A DNA stretch of 64,000 nt from NCBI GenBank assembly GCA_033763835.1, contig JANRJS010000007.1:1-64000 (forward strand), given 5' to 3'. Shown piece after piece: positions 17,002-25,067 of this stretch. The DNA is from JAPKYZ01 sp033763835. Lineage in GTDB: Bacteria; Acidobacteriota; Terriglobia; Bryobacterales; Bryobacteraceae. The position numbers and the translations under genes are program-made. Every line of letters starts with the position of its first letter. Position 1 is the stretch's first letter. Below the pieces are notes generated by a model that saw only the letters and a program-made list of their open reading frames with translations, was not told the DNA's origin and did no database searches.

Positions 17002-18078
17002 ATGCTCGACCGTCTGGAACTGGCCCGCGCCGCGACGCGCGTCGAACGAGGCTTACCCCATGGACTGGCGATTGACTCCGGCCACGCGCGCACCGTCGGA
17101 ATTACCGGCGCGGCGGGCGTGGGCAAATCGACCCTCGTCGGCGCGCTGATCGACGAGATTCGCGCTCGCGGAAAATCGGTAGCCGCGATCGCCGTCGATC
17201 CTTCGAGCCCGATTTCAGGCGGAGCGCTGCTCGGCGACCGGGTCCGTATGGATAAGCACCATGCCGACCCGCTAGTCTTCATCCGGTCGATGGCCTCGCG
17301 CGGAACGGCGGGCGGGCTGGCTCAAACCACAAAGGCGATGGCGGAACTGTTCGATGGCGCGGGCTTCGATTACGTACTAATCGAGACCGTCGGCGTCGGC
17401 CAGGGCGAGATCGAGATCGCGAAGCTGGCATCGATTACGGTGGTCGTGCTGGCGCCCGGTATGGGAGACGACGTACAAGCTCTGAAAGCCGGACTCATGG
17501 AAGTCGCCGACCTCTTCGCGATCAATAAGACCGATCGCGACGGGGCGGGCGCTCTGGAACAAGGGTTGCGATTGGCGGGTGTCGAAACGCCAGTGGTGCG
17601 GACGGTGGCGACGGACGGCTCGGGTGTCGCGGAACTGCTCGACGCCATCGATGCGTTACCGGGCGAGCGCCGCAAGTTCGCCGGTCATGTCACCATCGAT
17701 CATCTGGGGATCGCCGTCCGCTCGATCGACGCGGCACTGACGTTCTATCGCGACCAACTGGGGCTGGCTGTTGCCGCGCGAGAGACGGTGGAAACGGAGA
17801 AAGTGCACGTCGCCATGCTGCCGACGGGCGAATCGAGAATCGAGTTGCTCGAAGCCGCCTCGCCCGATTCGGTGATCGCAAGATTTATCGAGAAGCGCGG
17901 CGAAGGTCTGCATCACGTCGCGCTGCGCGTGCCCGATCTCGACGCGGCGGTAGCGCGATTGAAGTCCGCCGGTGCGCGACTGTTGAACGACCCTCGCCCC
18001 GGCGCGGGCGGACACATCTACGTCTTCGTGCACCCCTCGTCCACCGGAGGCGTGCTGCTAGAACTGATACAGGAATGA
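17002..18078 (+). CDS. Fusion of MeaB-type GTPase and methylmalonyl-CoA epimerase
   Basis: 358 residues with two enzymes in one chain. Residues 1 to about 225 are a MeaB/ArgK G3E GTPase: Walker A GAAGVGKST (36-44), DPSSPISGGALLGDR, switch region ETVGVGQGE (128-136) and NKTD (175-178). Residues about 228-358 are a VOC-fold methylmalonyl-CoA epimerase: DHLGIAV with metal-ligand His234, the segment IELLEA, GLHHVAL with His304/305, and VLLELIQE with Glu354. The usual C-terminal dimerisation region of MeaB is missing. MeaB protects and loads B12 into methylmalonyl-CoA mutase and the epimerase feeds that mutase, so both serve one pathway. No mutase gene is in the window. It overlaps the next gene by ATGA. 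Confidence 0.9.
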   Translation: MLDRLELARAATRVERGLPHGLAIDSGHARTVGITGAAGVGKSTLVGALIDEIRARGKSVAAIAVDPSSPISGGALLGDRVRMDKHHADPLVFIRSMASRGTAGGLAQTTKAMAELFDGAGFDYVLIETVGVGQGEIEIAKLASITVVVLAPGMGDDVQALKAGLMEVADLFAINKTDRDGAGALEQGLRLAGVETPVVRTVATDGSGVAELLDAIDALPGERRKFAGHVTIDHLGIAVRSIDAALTFYRDQLGLAVAARETVETEKVHVAMLPTGESRIELLEAASPDSVIARFIEKRGEGLHHVALRVPDLDAAVARLKSAGARLLNDPRPGAGGHIYVFVHPSSTGGVLLELIQE

Positions 18079-18947
18079 CGACCGTAGAAATTGGAATTAT
18101 TGGCGGCTCTGGCTTGTATTCGATGCCCGGATTCGAAGCCGCCGAAGAGATAACGCTCGACACCCCGTTTGGAGCGCCAAGCGACGCCTTTATCGTTGGA
18201 ACGCTGGCGGGCAAGCGCGTTGCGTTTCTCGCGCGGCATGGACGCGGGCATCGCATTTCGCCTACCGAGCTGAATTTCCGCGCCAACATCTGGGGGATGA
18301 AGAAGCTCGGCGCGCGGTTTATTGTGAGCCTCAGCGCCGTCGGCTCGCTCAAAGAGGAACACGCGCCGGGCGAGTTCGTACTCGCCGATCAGTTCGTCGA
18401 TCGAACTTTCGCGCGCGTATCGACATTCTTCGGTGACGGAATCGTCGCGCACGTCAGCATGGCGCACCCGGTGAGCGAAGAATTGCGCGCGATCGTCCTC
18501 GAAGCTTGCGAGAAAGCGGGCGTGACAGCGAAGAACGGCGGCACGTACTTGTGCATGGAAGGCCCGGCGTTTTCGACGCTCGCCGAGTCGAACCTTTACC
18601 GAAGCTGGGGCATGGACGTGATCGGCATGACCAACCTGCAGGAGGCGAAGCTGGCGCGGGAAGCGGAGATCGCCTACGCGACCGTCGCCATGGTGACCGA
18701 CTACGATTGCTGGCACCCGGATCACGACGCCGTATCGGTGGCGGACATCATTCGCGTGCTGCACCAGAACGCCGAGAACGCGGCGAAGGTGGTACGCGAA
18801 GCGGTAGCGCTGATTCCCGCGGGCGCGGAGTTTAAGGCCCACAGCGCGCTGAAGCACGCCCTTATCACCGACCCCAAGATGATCCCCGCCGCCATTTGGG
18901 ACAAACTGGAATTGCTTGTCGGCAAACATATCCCGCGCCCTCGCTGA
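18075..18947 (+). CDS. mtnP: S-methyl-5'-thioadenosine phosphorylase
   Basis: 290 residues of the purine nucleoside phosphorylase PNP/MTAP family. The N-terminal phosphate site is in IGIIGGSGLY, with RHGRGHRISPTELNFRAN continuing the active site. The methionine-binding strand is in MEGPAFST and GMTNLQEAKLARE. The Asp pair in VTDYDCWHPDHDAVSV selects adenine over guanine, supporting MTA as substrate. The enzyme splits MTA with phosphate into adenine and methylthioribose-1-phosphate for methionine salvage in the cytoplasm. It overlaps the upstream fusion gene by ATGA, and the downstream gene begins inside its 3' end. Confidence 0.9.
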   Translation: MTTVEIGIIGGSGLYSMPGFEAAEEITLDTPFGAPSDAFIVGTLAGKRVAFLARHGRGHRISPTELNFRANIWGMKKLGARFIVSLSAVGSLKEEHAPGEFVLADQFVDRTFARVSTFFGDGIVAHVSMAHPVSEELRAIVLEACEKAGVTAKNGGTYLCMEGPAFSTLAESNLYRSWGMDVIGMTNLQEAKLAREAEIAYATVAMVTDYDCWHPDHDAVSVADIIRVLHQNAENAAKVVREAVALIPAGAEFKAHSALKHALITDPKMIPAAIWDKLELLVGKHIPRPR

Positions 18948-19953
18948 CGCCGAATCGGCGACCGAGTTCTTCCGCGCCGTCGTCGAGCCGCTGAGCGATA
19001 CCTTCTCGCGCGCCGCCGTCGACGAATACGCGCGTCTAATGAAAGACGTGCCCGGCTGCGATTATTGGCGATTCCAGCGCGTCCGGCAGCAGCGGCCTTG
19101 CATCGTCGACTCGGTGGACGTGGTGGTGTTGTCGAGGATTACGCTCGGCGCGGACGTCGCCGTCACGAGCGTGATTCTCGATGCGGTCAAGCGGCGCTTT
19201 CCGCAAGCGCGACTCTGGTTTTGCGGCTCGCGCAAGAATTTCGAGTTGTTCGAGAACGACTCGCGGATCGAGCGTCTCGCGTTCGACTATCCGAGGCGCG
19301 GTTCGATTCTCGACCGGATTCGCGCCGCGCAGGCGATTCCGCTGCCCCCGGAGGCCCTGGTGATCGACCCCGATTCGCGCATCACGCAACTCGGCTTGGT
19401 GCCGGTTTGCCTGGAGCGCAACTACTTCTTCTTCGAGTCGCGCAGCTACGGCGAGGAAACTGGCGATCCGCTGCCGGTGCTTGCGGCGCGTTGGTGCCAG
19501 GAGACGTTCGGCGTTCGCGATGCACGGGCGTTCATCGCGCCGAATTCGGCACTGGAAGGCGCGGATACGGCGATCAGCCTGGGAGTCGGCGGCAACGCGG
19601 CCAAACGCCTCGACGCGTCGTTCGAGCGGCGGCTCATCGAGGAGGCCGTCGCGCGCGGGAGCGTCTTGATCGACCGAGGCGCTGGCGGCGAGGAAGCGGA
19701 GCGCGTATCGCGAGCTTGCGACGGTTTGCTGGTGCGGTTCGCCGACGGCTCGTTCGCCGAGTTCGCCGCCGCCATCGCGAGATCGAAGAGCTACATCGGG
19801 TACGACTCGGCGGGTCAACACGTGGCGGCGGCATGCGGCGTGCCACTCACGGTGTACTTTACCGGCGCGATCAACGACCGGTTTCGCGCCCGTTGGCGGC
19901 CTTATGGGAGTGGCCCCGTCGACGTGCGCGACATCGAGTCACGGCTCGAATAG
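18916..19953 (+). CDS. Glycosyltransferase family 9-like protein
   Basis: 345 residues, beginning with TTG at 18916, 32 bases inside the end of mtnP. The N-terminal half has VDVVVLSRITLGADVAVTSVIL followed by RFPQARLWFCGSRKNFELF, resembling the donor/acceptor half-domain of heptosyltransferase-like GT9 enzymes. The C-terminal half has SYIGYDSAGQHVAAACGVPL, close to the GT9 nucleotide-sugar motif (D-S/T-G-x-x-H-x-A-A). I infer a glycosyltransferase fold; acceptor and donor are unknown, and some GT9-like proteins are not enzymes. It converges with a 15-base overlap on the VapC gene. Confidence 0.55.
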   Translation: MSANISRALADAESATEFFRAVVEPLSDTFSRAAVDEYARLMKDVPGCDYWRFQRVRQQRPCIVDSVDVVVLSRITLGADVAVTSVILDAVKRRFPQARLWFCGSRKNFELFENDSRIERLAFDYPRRGSILDRIRAAQAIPLPPEALVIDPDSRITQLGLVPVCLERNYFFFESRSYGEETGDPLPVLAARWCQETFGVRDARAFIAPNSALEGADTAISLGVGGNAAKRLDASFERRLIEEAVARGSVLIDRGAGGEEAERVSRACDGLLVRFADGSFAEFAAAIARSKSYIGYDSAGQHVAAACGVPLTVYFTGAINDRFRARWRPYGSGPVDVRDIESRLE

Positions 19954-20358
19954 CCCTACGCCGATTCGGGCGGCGGCTTGCGCGAGCGGCTCGTCTTTCG
20001 TCGCTAGCGGCAACGCCCGCCGGGCGGCGAGTTCGAGGTACGTGGCGTCGTAGACGGTGAGTTGAAGTTCGCGGGCGTAGAGGAGCACGGAGGGGAATCC
20101 ATAGCCGATCTCGGCTGGATCGACGAGGGTAGGCAACGATTCCGCGAAATCGAGAAAATCGTTCGCGTCGCGGCGGGAGATCTTGCCTCGTCGCTCGCCG
20201 ACGACCAATGCGTTCGCGACCTCGAGTTTCCAAAGTCGAGGAACAAACGCGGGCGTTCCCTCGGTTAAGGCCGAGAGCACCGCCTGTGTCTGCGAAGTCG
20301 CCTGCTTTTCGAAGCACCAACCGAGCGTTACTGAAGCATCCAGAACGAACCCAGTCAG
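19939..20358 (-). CDS. PIN-domain toxin (VapC), apparent CTG start
   Basis: 139 residues if started at the CTG at 20358. That start gives LTGFVLDASVTLGWCFEKQA, the standard VapC opening with the first metal-binding Asp. The later acidic residues are in WKLEVANALV, VYDATYLELAARR and ATKDEPL. The only conventional start, a GTG at 20280, would remove the first strand and catalytic Asp. The CTG overlaps the antitoxin stop as CTGA, exactly where an ATGA would be expected. It therefore looks like an ATG-to-CTG change, with translation by coupling. An active toxin with reduced expression is plausible but unproven. Confidence 0.75.
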   Translation of the reverse strand: MTGFVLDASVTLGWCFEKQATSQTQAVLSALTEGTPAFVPRLWKLEVANALVVGERRGKISRRDANDFLDFAESLPTLVDPAEIGYGFPSVLLYARELQLTVYDATYLELAARRALPLATKDEPLAQAAARIGVGLFEP

Positions 20359-20609
20359 TAGCGGCGTCCTTCTTCGATCAGTTGGCGAATGGTAACGTCA
20401 TCGCCGAGGTGCGTCCGCTTGCGAATCTCTAAGATCCCCTCGACGGCCGCCAGCCTTCGCCGACGCGACTCCTCTTCGTCCACCGGCTGGGTGGTCGCGC
20501 CAGGCAACACCGAGCGCAGAACGTACTCGTCGAGCGAAAGCCCGCGCTGCCGAGCCTCTTCGGCGACGCGTTCCACCGCTTCGGGCGGCCACTCCAACTG
20601 GACGGTCAT
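20355..20609 (-). CDS. VapB-type antitoxin
   Basis: 84 residues. The opening MTVQLEWPPEAVERVAEEA and RGLSLDEYVLRSVL are typical of short antitoxins that pair with PIN toxins. The C-terminal part (HLGDDVTIRQLIEEGRRY) is the toxin-binding tail. The start at 20609 is chosen because homologue-like sequence begins there; the frame runs open upstream into the DUF1080 gene without sense. It is the first gene of a two-gene operon with the CTG-start VapC. Only 31 bases separate it from the divergent DUF1080 gene. Confidence 0.72.
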   Translation of the reverse strand: MTVQLEWPPEAVERVAEEARQRGLSLDEYVLRSVLPGATTQPVDEEESRRRRLAAVEGILEIRKRTHLGDDVTIRQLIEEGRRY

Positions 20610-20640
20610 ACCGCTTTGATGATAACTCTGTAAAGTCCTC

Positions 20641-21807
20641 ATGCGAACCTTACTCTTCCTGCTCGCCGCGCCGCTCGTCGCGCAGAACAAGCTCACCCCG
20701 AAGGAGATCGCCGAAGGCTGGCTGATGCTGTTCGACGGCGAAACCACTTGGGGATGGACGGCCGAAGGATCGGCCAAATGGCGCGTCGAGAACGGTGTCC
20801 TGATTTCCGACGCGGGCGAGTACGGGTGGTTGCGCTCGAACGCTCCGTTTGGCGACTACATTCTGCGCGCCGAGTACCGGCAGGCGGCGGACGGGAATTC
20901 GGGGATCTTCCTGCGCTCCGCCGCCACCGGACAGCCACATGTCACCGGCTACGAACTGCAAATCTACGAAGGCCACAAAGATTACCCCACCGGCTCGCTG
21001 CTCAATCACGGTAAGGCCGAAAAGGTGAAGCCCGCGCCGGACCAATGGCACCGCTACGAAGTCACGCACGTCGGCAAGGCGTTTACGATCAAGCTCGACG
21101 GCAAGCGCGTGCTTTACGGCGACGACGACAAAACGCTGTTTGGACACATCGGCCTGCAACACAACAATGGCAAGAAAATCGAATTCCGCAACGTCTATAT
21201 CAAGCCGATCGGTCTGAATCCGATTTTCAACGGCCGCGACCTGACCGGCTGGAAGAAAGTCGAGCGCTCGCCCGCCGTCAAGGAACCTCCGGTCTGGAGC
21301 GTCTCGAAGAAAATGCTGCACGTGGAAAAGGGCCCCGGGCAACTGGAGACGGAGGCGACCTTCCAGAACTTCATCCTGCAAATCGACGTGCGGGCGAACT
21401 CGAAAGACCCGGCCAAGCATCCCAACTCGGGCATCTTCTTCCGCGGCGTGCCGAACGGCTACTGGACCGGCTACGAGGTTCAGGTGCGCAACGAGTTCAA
21501 AGGCGATCCGACGGTCCCTGTCGATACCGGTACGGGCGGATTGTATTTCTTACAACCCGCGCGGCGCGTGGTGGGCCGCGACAACGAGTTCTACACGCAG
21601 ACGATACTTGCGCACGGGCGGCAAATCTCGACCTGGGTGAACGGTTACCCGGTGACGGACTTCAACGACAAGAATCCCGAGGGCACGCGCGGTCCTCGCC
21701 AAAAAGAAGCGCTGCTCGGCGCGGGTCCGATTTCGCTCCAAGCACACGACCCCACGACGAACCTCGACTTCCGGAATATCCGCGCGATTGCGCTACCATC
21801 TAAATAG
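20641..21807 (+). CDS. DUF1080 (3-keto-disaccharide hydrolase-like) protein, two domains, secreted
   Basis: 388 residues. A signal peptide (LLFLLAAPLVAQ) leads two copies of the DUF1080 concanavalin-like fold. The first (about 25-185) has GWLMLFDGETTWGW, DGNSGIFLRSA and GYELQIYEGH. The second (about 190-388) has NPIFNGRDLTGWKKVE, HPNSGIFFRGVPNGYWTGYEVQV and ISTWVNGYPVTDF. Recent work on this family shows hydrolysis of 3-keto-glycosides. That would fit the Gfo/Idh/MocA oxidoreductases in the window, which can make 3-keto sugars; the link is inference. It probably shares a transcript with rpsU, which starts 32 bases later. Confidence 0.88.
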   Translation: MRTLLFLLAAPLVAQNKLTPKEIAEGWLMLFDGETTWGWTAEGSAKWRVENGVLISDAGEYGWLRSNAPFGDYILRAEYRQAADGNSGIFLRSAATGQPHVTGYELQIYEGHKDYPTGSLLNHGKAEKVKPAPDQWHRYEVTHVGKAFTIKLDGKRVLYGDDDKTLFGHIGLQHNNGKKIEFRNVYIKPIGLNPIFNGRDLTGWKKVERSPAVKEPPVWSVSKKMLHVEKGPGQLETEATFQNFILQIDVRANSKDPAKHPNSGIFFRGVPNGYWTGYEVQVRNEFKGDPTVPVDTGTGGLYFLQPARRVVGRDNEFYTQTILAHGRQISTWVNGYPVTDFNDKNPEGTRGPRQKEALLGAGPISLQAHDPTTNLDFRNIRAIALPSK

Positions 21808-21825
21808 AGCAACAGCTCGCAGGTT

Positions 21826-21832
21826 GGGGGTG
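21826..21832 (+). promoter_or_regulatory. Ribosome-binding site that sets a TTG start for rpsU
   Basis: GGGGGTG at 21826-21832 lies six bases ahead of a TTG at 21839. Starting there gives LAEVIIQDGE, the normal S21 N-terminus, so TTG is the likely start. A GTG at 21830 overlaps this site and is less likely. Confidence 0.55.
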
Positions 21833-21838
21833 AATCTA

Positions 21839-22036
21839 TTGGCGGAAGTGATTATCCAGGACGGTGAAACCCTGGAATCCGCGCTCCGCCGCTTCAAGAG
21901 AAAAGTTCAGCAAGAGGACATCATCAAGGAGATCAAGAAGCACTCCTTCTACCTCAAGCCGGGCGAAAAGAAGCGGACGAAGGCGGCGCTAGCGCGCAAG
22001 CGCAATCGCAAGAAGCGCAGCAAAGATATCGAGTAG
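21839..22036 (+). CDS. rpsU: 30S ribosomal protein S21
   Basis: 65 residues. The family core is unmistakable: ALRRFKRKVQQEDIIKEIKK, then a basic tail (KKRTKAALARKRNRKKRSKDIE). S21 sits on the 30S platform near the anti-Shine-Dalgarno end of 16S rRNA and helps initiation. I set the start at TTG 21839, with a well-spaced GGGGGTG upstream; longer in-frame versions extend into the DUF1080 gene. A rare start codon on a ribosomal protein gene may hold expression low or allow autoregulation. A terminator hairpin follows at 22050. Confidence 0.92.
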   Translation: MAEVIIQDGETLESALRRFKRKVQQEDIIKEIKKHSFYLKPGEKKRTKAALARKRNRKKRSKDIE

Positions 22037-22049
22037 TTCCAGTAACCGA

Positions 22050-22082
22050 AAGGGCGTCGGGCAACCGGCGCTCTTCGCTTTT
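22050..22082 (+). terminator. Rho-independent terminator after rpsU
   Basis: Positions 22050-22060 pair with 22065-22075 to give an 11-base-pair stem (two G-U pairs) around a GCAA tetraloop, followed by CGCTTTT. It begins 14 bases after the rpsU stop and also sits at the end of the convergent gene at 22087, where it could work in part from the other side. Confidence 0.7.
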
Positions 22083-22086
22083 CAAG

Positions 22087-23175
22087 CTATCGATTCGACG
22101 GCTTGACCGGCGCCGGCGCGGCGGGTTTTTCTTCGATCAGGTCCGTGGGTAAGGCGTCTGGTGTGTCGAAGGTGATCGAAGTATCGGTACCGAATTTACG
22201 GTACATGCGGAACTCCACTTCGTTCTTGATCAGTTGCTTGCCGCTTCGCATTCGGACTTCGGCTCGCAGCGGGAGCAAATACTGGCGCTCGCTAATCTCC
22301 GAATAATCGTAGTCTAGTTTGGTCGAAGCCGCTTGAATCGGAAACGACGGCGTGATGTCCTCGGCGTCGAGCGTCACGCGCATTACCTGTAGCGTGTCTT
22401 TATCGACGTAGACCAAGCCTCGATACCCGGGTGTGTCTTCGAGAGAGCGCTCATAGATCAGCTTCCATTTCGAGAACGGCCGGGGCACGCGGTACGAGAA
22501 CACGTACATGCGATGGCCGCGCAACGTCGCCCACCGCTCCCAGGCGAAAGTGGCGTTGGACTCGGGCACGAACACTTCTTTCAACAAACTGCCGAATTCG
22601 CCGGTTGAGGTCGCACCCCCGAGGCGGTCGTAATCGATGTCCTGGTAGGTGTTGTTGACGAACAGCACCTTCTTTTCTTCTTTGTTTTGGAAGTACGTCA
22701 GCTTGGCAGTGATCGTGTCGGCGGCGCGCCAGAATTCGAGTCCGGCCGGATCATAGAAGCGGCGCGTGACCTGAGCGCAGATAAAGTCCGGCAACCGCTT
22801 GTCGTAGTTCAGCGAATATTCGGTGACGGATTTCAAGACGCGATCCTGCTCTTCGCGCGAGGGCGGCGGAATGGTGGAACCGGCGACGGGCTTTGGCGGC
22901 GCGGCCGGGGCGGGCGCGGGAAGATTCGCCGACGCGTTGGCGAGTTCTCGAAGAACGGTGGCGGTGCGCGGTCCGGCGCCTTCGCTTTCGATGTCCTCCA
23001 CCGTCCGGAACTCCAGTTTCTCGGACAATTGGACTTTCTTGAGATACGCCGCGACTTTCGCGTCGTCGTGGCCGAGTTTGATCGACGACGCGACGAACGA
23101 CCGAAGTTGGGCGACGGTCAGCCGAGCTTGCGCGGCAAGCGTGGCGGCGAAGAGGAGAACTGCGGCGAGTCGCAT
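22087..23175 (-). CDS. Secreted acidobacterial protein of unknown function
   Basis: 362 residues. A signal peptide (LAAVLLFAATLAAQ) is followed by a short helical domain (TVAQLRSFVASSI, DDAKVAAYLKKVQLSEKLEF) that looks like a region tied to surface or TPR-like proteins. A Pro/Ala-rich linker (about 84-105) comes next, then a beta-rich domain (LPDFICAQVTRRFYDP, LVYVDKDTLQVMRVTLDAE). The LPDFICxQ-type segment recurs in acidobacterial secreted proteins of unknown role. The beta part vaguely resembles LolA-like lipoprotein-binding folds, but I would not assign that function. It stands alone on its strand. Confidence 0.6.
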   Translation of the reverse strand: MRLAAVLLFAATLAAQARLTVAQLRSFVASSIKLGHDDAKVAAYLKKVQLSEKLEFRTVEDIESEGAGPRTATVLRELANASANLPAPAPAAPPKPVAGSTIPPPSREEQDRVLKSVTEYSLNYDKRLPDFICAQVTRRFYDPAGLEFWRAADTITAKLTYFQNKEEKKVLFVNNTYQDIDYDRLGGATSTGEFGSLLKEVFVPESNATFAWERWATLRGHRMYVFSYRVPRPFSKWKLIYERSLEDTPGYRGLVYVDKDTLQVMRVTLDAEDITPSFPIQAASTKLDYDYSEISERQYLLPLRAEVRMRSGKQLIKNEVEFRMYRKFGTDTSITFDTPDALPTDLIEEKPAAPAPVKPSNR

Positions 23176-23243
23176 GGTCTACCGGAAGACGCGGGCGGAG
23201 CCGGACGCGCTTCTAAATAAATGTTAGCGCCGAACGGCGAGGG

Positions 23244-23635
23244 CTACCAGACGGCGAGCGGGTAGTTGGCGAGGATGCGCTCGTCTACCGTCAACAGCCG
23301 GGCTTCGGCGGCCGCCGCCTGCCCAACGATCAGGCGATCGAAAAGGTCGCGCGTCCAGGCGAGAGACGCCGCCGCCATCGCCACTTTGGCGAAAGGCAGA
23401 TCGCACACCTGCACGTCTAACTGAACCTCAAGGTAGGTCCGGGCGGCACGCGCCGAATTGTTCAGCTTGCCCGATTCGAATAGATACTGAAACTCGATTA
23501 AGACCATCGGCGACACGAGCACTCGGCACTGGTTGTACGGGCTTGGGCGCGCCGTGACAGCTTAGCTCGATTACCATCGATCACCCACGCGGCCACGTGA
23601 GTGTCGATATAGACTACTCGTCCCGCGGGTTCCAA
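23244..23635 (-). pseudogene. PIN-domain toxin (VapC) broken by a one-base deletion
   Basis: Two overlapping frames together make a complete VapC. The first, from about the TTG at 23635, reads VVYIDTHVAAWVIDGNRAKL and carries on to RTTSAE. At about 23522 the frame must change. The second frame then reads VLVSPMVLIEFQYLFESGKL and continues through WTRDLFDRLIVGQA and LLTVDERIL to the end. Adding one G (GAGTG to GAGGTG) joins them perfectly and restores all acidic catalytic positions. Either the toxin is inactivated or the base is a sequencing error. The intact antitoxin gene lies just upstream and overlaps. Confidence 0.75.
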
Positions 23636-23862
23636 AGCAGGCTCCAATCGATGTGAACCAAATCGTCCGGATCGCCCACAATAAAGTCCCGCTTTTGGAG
23701 CCGGTTAAGCCGGGGAATCTTTTTGCCGCTCCGCACCGGGGCTACGCGCGAGATAGTCACTAAGTGGCCGTTGCGTTCCACATCGACCGGCTTGCCGGTC
23801 GCAATCACTTCATCGAGAATCGAATAAACATTTGCCCGGAGCTTCGTTGCCGTGAGCGCCAT
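23614..23862 (-). CDS. Phd/YefM-like antitoxin
   Basis: 82 residues. ALTATKLRANVYSILDEVIA, then GKPVDVERNGHLVTISRV, is the Phd/YefM DNA-binding fold. The C-terminal half (RDFIVGDPDDLVHIDWSLLW) is the toxin-neutralising region. I start at the ATG at 23862, since upstream residues do not resemble the family. The paired VapC gene overlaps its 3' end and is frameshifted. An intact antitoxin beside a dead toxin is the expected order of decay, since the reverse would be lethal. Confidence 0.75.
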   Translation of the reverse strand: MALTATKLRANVYSILDEVIATGKPVDVERNGHLVTISRVAPVRSGKKIPRLNRLQKRDFIVGDPDDLVHIDWSLLWNPRDE

Positions 23863-23893
23863 ACTCGAAATATACCAACCACGTACGTACGTG

Positions 23894-24997
23894 TTATGGC
23901 AGCGCCGCAACCACTGCGTCCATTTCGTCGAACGTCTGGTAAAAGTGCGGCGACACGCGCACCCAGCCTTGCCGGGGAGCGGCGTGCATCCCCCTGTCCT
24001 TCAACGCGCTCACAACCATCCGGCTGTCGAGATCGGCGCGGCGAAACGATACGATTCCCGATTCCGGCGCGCCCTTGCGGATCAGCTCGTAACCCTTCGA
24101 TTGCGCGCCCTCCGCTATGCGCGCCGCGAGCTTCAGCACACGGGGGCCGATCTCGCTCACCCCAATCTCGTTCACGAAATCGAGCGCCGCCCGCAGTCCG
24201 TAAATCCCGATCGTGTTCAAAGTTCCGCACTCGTAGCGCCCGGCGTCGGGACGGAGAGTCAGGTCCCGCGAAGCGTAGTCTTCGTAACCCGCCACGTTGG
24301 TCCAGCCGAACTCGGCGGGCGCGACTTCGTCCTGCCGCGACCGGCGCACATAGAGAATCGCGCAACCTTCCGGTCCCATCAGCCATTTGTGGCCGTCGGC
24401 GGACAGCGCGTCGATCCCCATGGCCTCGACATCCACCGGAAAAACGCCCAACCCTTGGATGGCGTCGACGAAAAAGAAGCAGCCGCGGCGGCGGCAAATT
24501 TCGCCGAACCCGGCCAGATCGACGCGCCTTCCGGTCAGGTAGTTGACGAAGCTGACGGCGAGCAGACGAGCGCCAGTCGCGGCGCGGTCGACCTCGTCGA
24601 GAGAATCCTCGATCGACAGCCACGTGACGGTCACGCCCTTCTTTTCCAAAAGTTGCCAAGGGTAGTAATTGGCCGGGAACTCTTCGCGAAAGGCGACCAC
24701 GCGGTCGCCGGGCAGCCAATCGAGCCCCATTTGCACTGTCGCGATCCCTTCCGACGTATTCTTGGTCAGAGCGATTTCCCGGGGACTGGCGCCGATCAAA
24801 TTCGCGGCGGCAACTCGCGTCTTTTCATAGGTATCCATCCAATCGGCGTAGTGGGCGCTGGCCCAAGTTACGACGTCGTCGGCCAAGTCTTTCATCGCTC
24901 TCGCCGCCGGTCCGCACAGGGGCGACACGCCGGCATGGTGCAGCCAAATCAGATTCTCAGCCGAAGGAAATTGGTCTCTCGCGTTTTTCGCAACCAC
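23894..24997 (-). CDS. Class V aminotransferase-fold PLP enzyme
   Basis: About 367 residues of the fold type I, class V group (cysteine desulfurase / isopenicillin N epimerase-like). The N-terminus has NLIWLHHAGVSPL. The cofactor region includes TKNTSEGIATV, and FFFVDAIQGLG gives the PLP-pyridine Asp. ALSADGHKWLMGPEG carries the Schiff-base lysine. The C-terminal part has RYECGTLNTIGIYG. The second substrate-loop cysteine of true cysteine desulfurases is not evident, so an epimerase, lyase or selenocysteine-lyase-like activity is as likely. I start at the GTG at 24997, because sequence further upstream runs into the divergent M48 gene. Confidence 0.82.
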   Translation of the reverse strand: MVAKNARDQFPSAENLIWLHHAGVSPLCGPAARAMKDLADDVVTWASAHYADWMDTYEKTRVAAANLIGASPREIALTKNTSEGIATVQMGLDWLPGDRVVAFREEFPANYYPWQLLEKKGVTVTWLSIEDSLDEVDRAATGARLLAVSFVNYLTGRRVDLAGFGEICRRRGCFFFVDAIQGLGVFPVDVEAMGIDALSADGHKWLMGPEGCAILYVRRSRQDEVAPAEFGWTNVAGYEDYASRDLTLRPDAGRYECGTLNTIGIYGLRAALDFVNEIGVSEIGPRVLKLAARIAEGAQSKGYELIRKGAPESGIVSFRRADLDSRMVVSALKDRGMHAAPRQGWVRVSPHFYQTFDEMDAVVAALP

Positions 24998-25020
24998 TCG
25001 GAACGAGGATACGTTATTAG

Positions 25021-25048
25021 GGTTGAAAGCATTTGACGGGTCTATACT
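25021..25048 (+). promoter_or_regulatory. Possible promoter of the M48 protease gene
   Basis: TATACT at 25043-25048 is a good -10 element, 20 bases ahead of the ATG at 25068. GGTTGA (21-26) or TTGAAA (23-28) upstream could serve as -35, with 16- or 14-base spacing. It lies within the 70-base divergent gap shared with the PLP enzyme gene. Confidence 0.35.
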
Positions 25049-25067
25049 TGTGGGTGAGGCGGACCGT

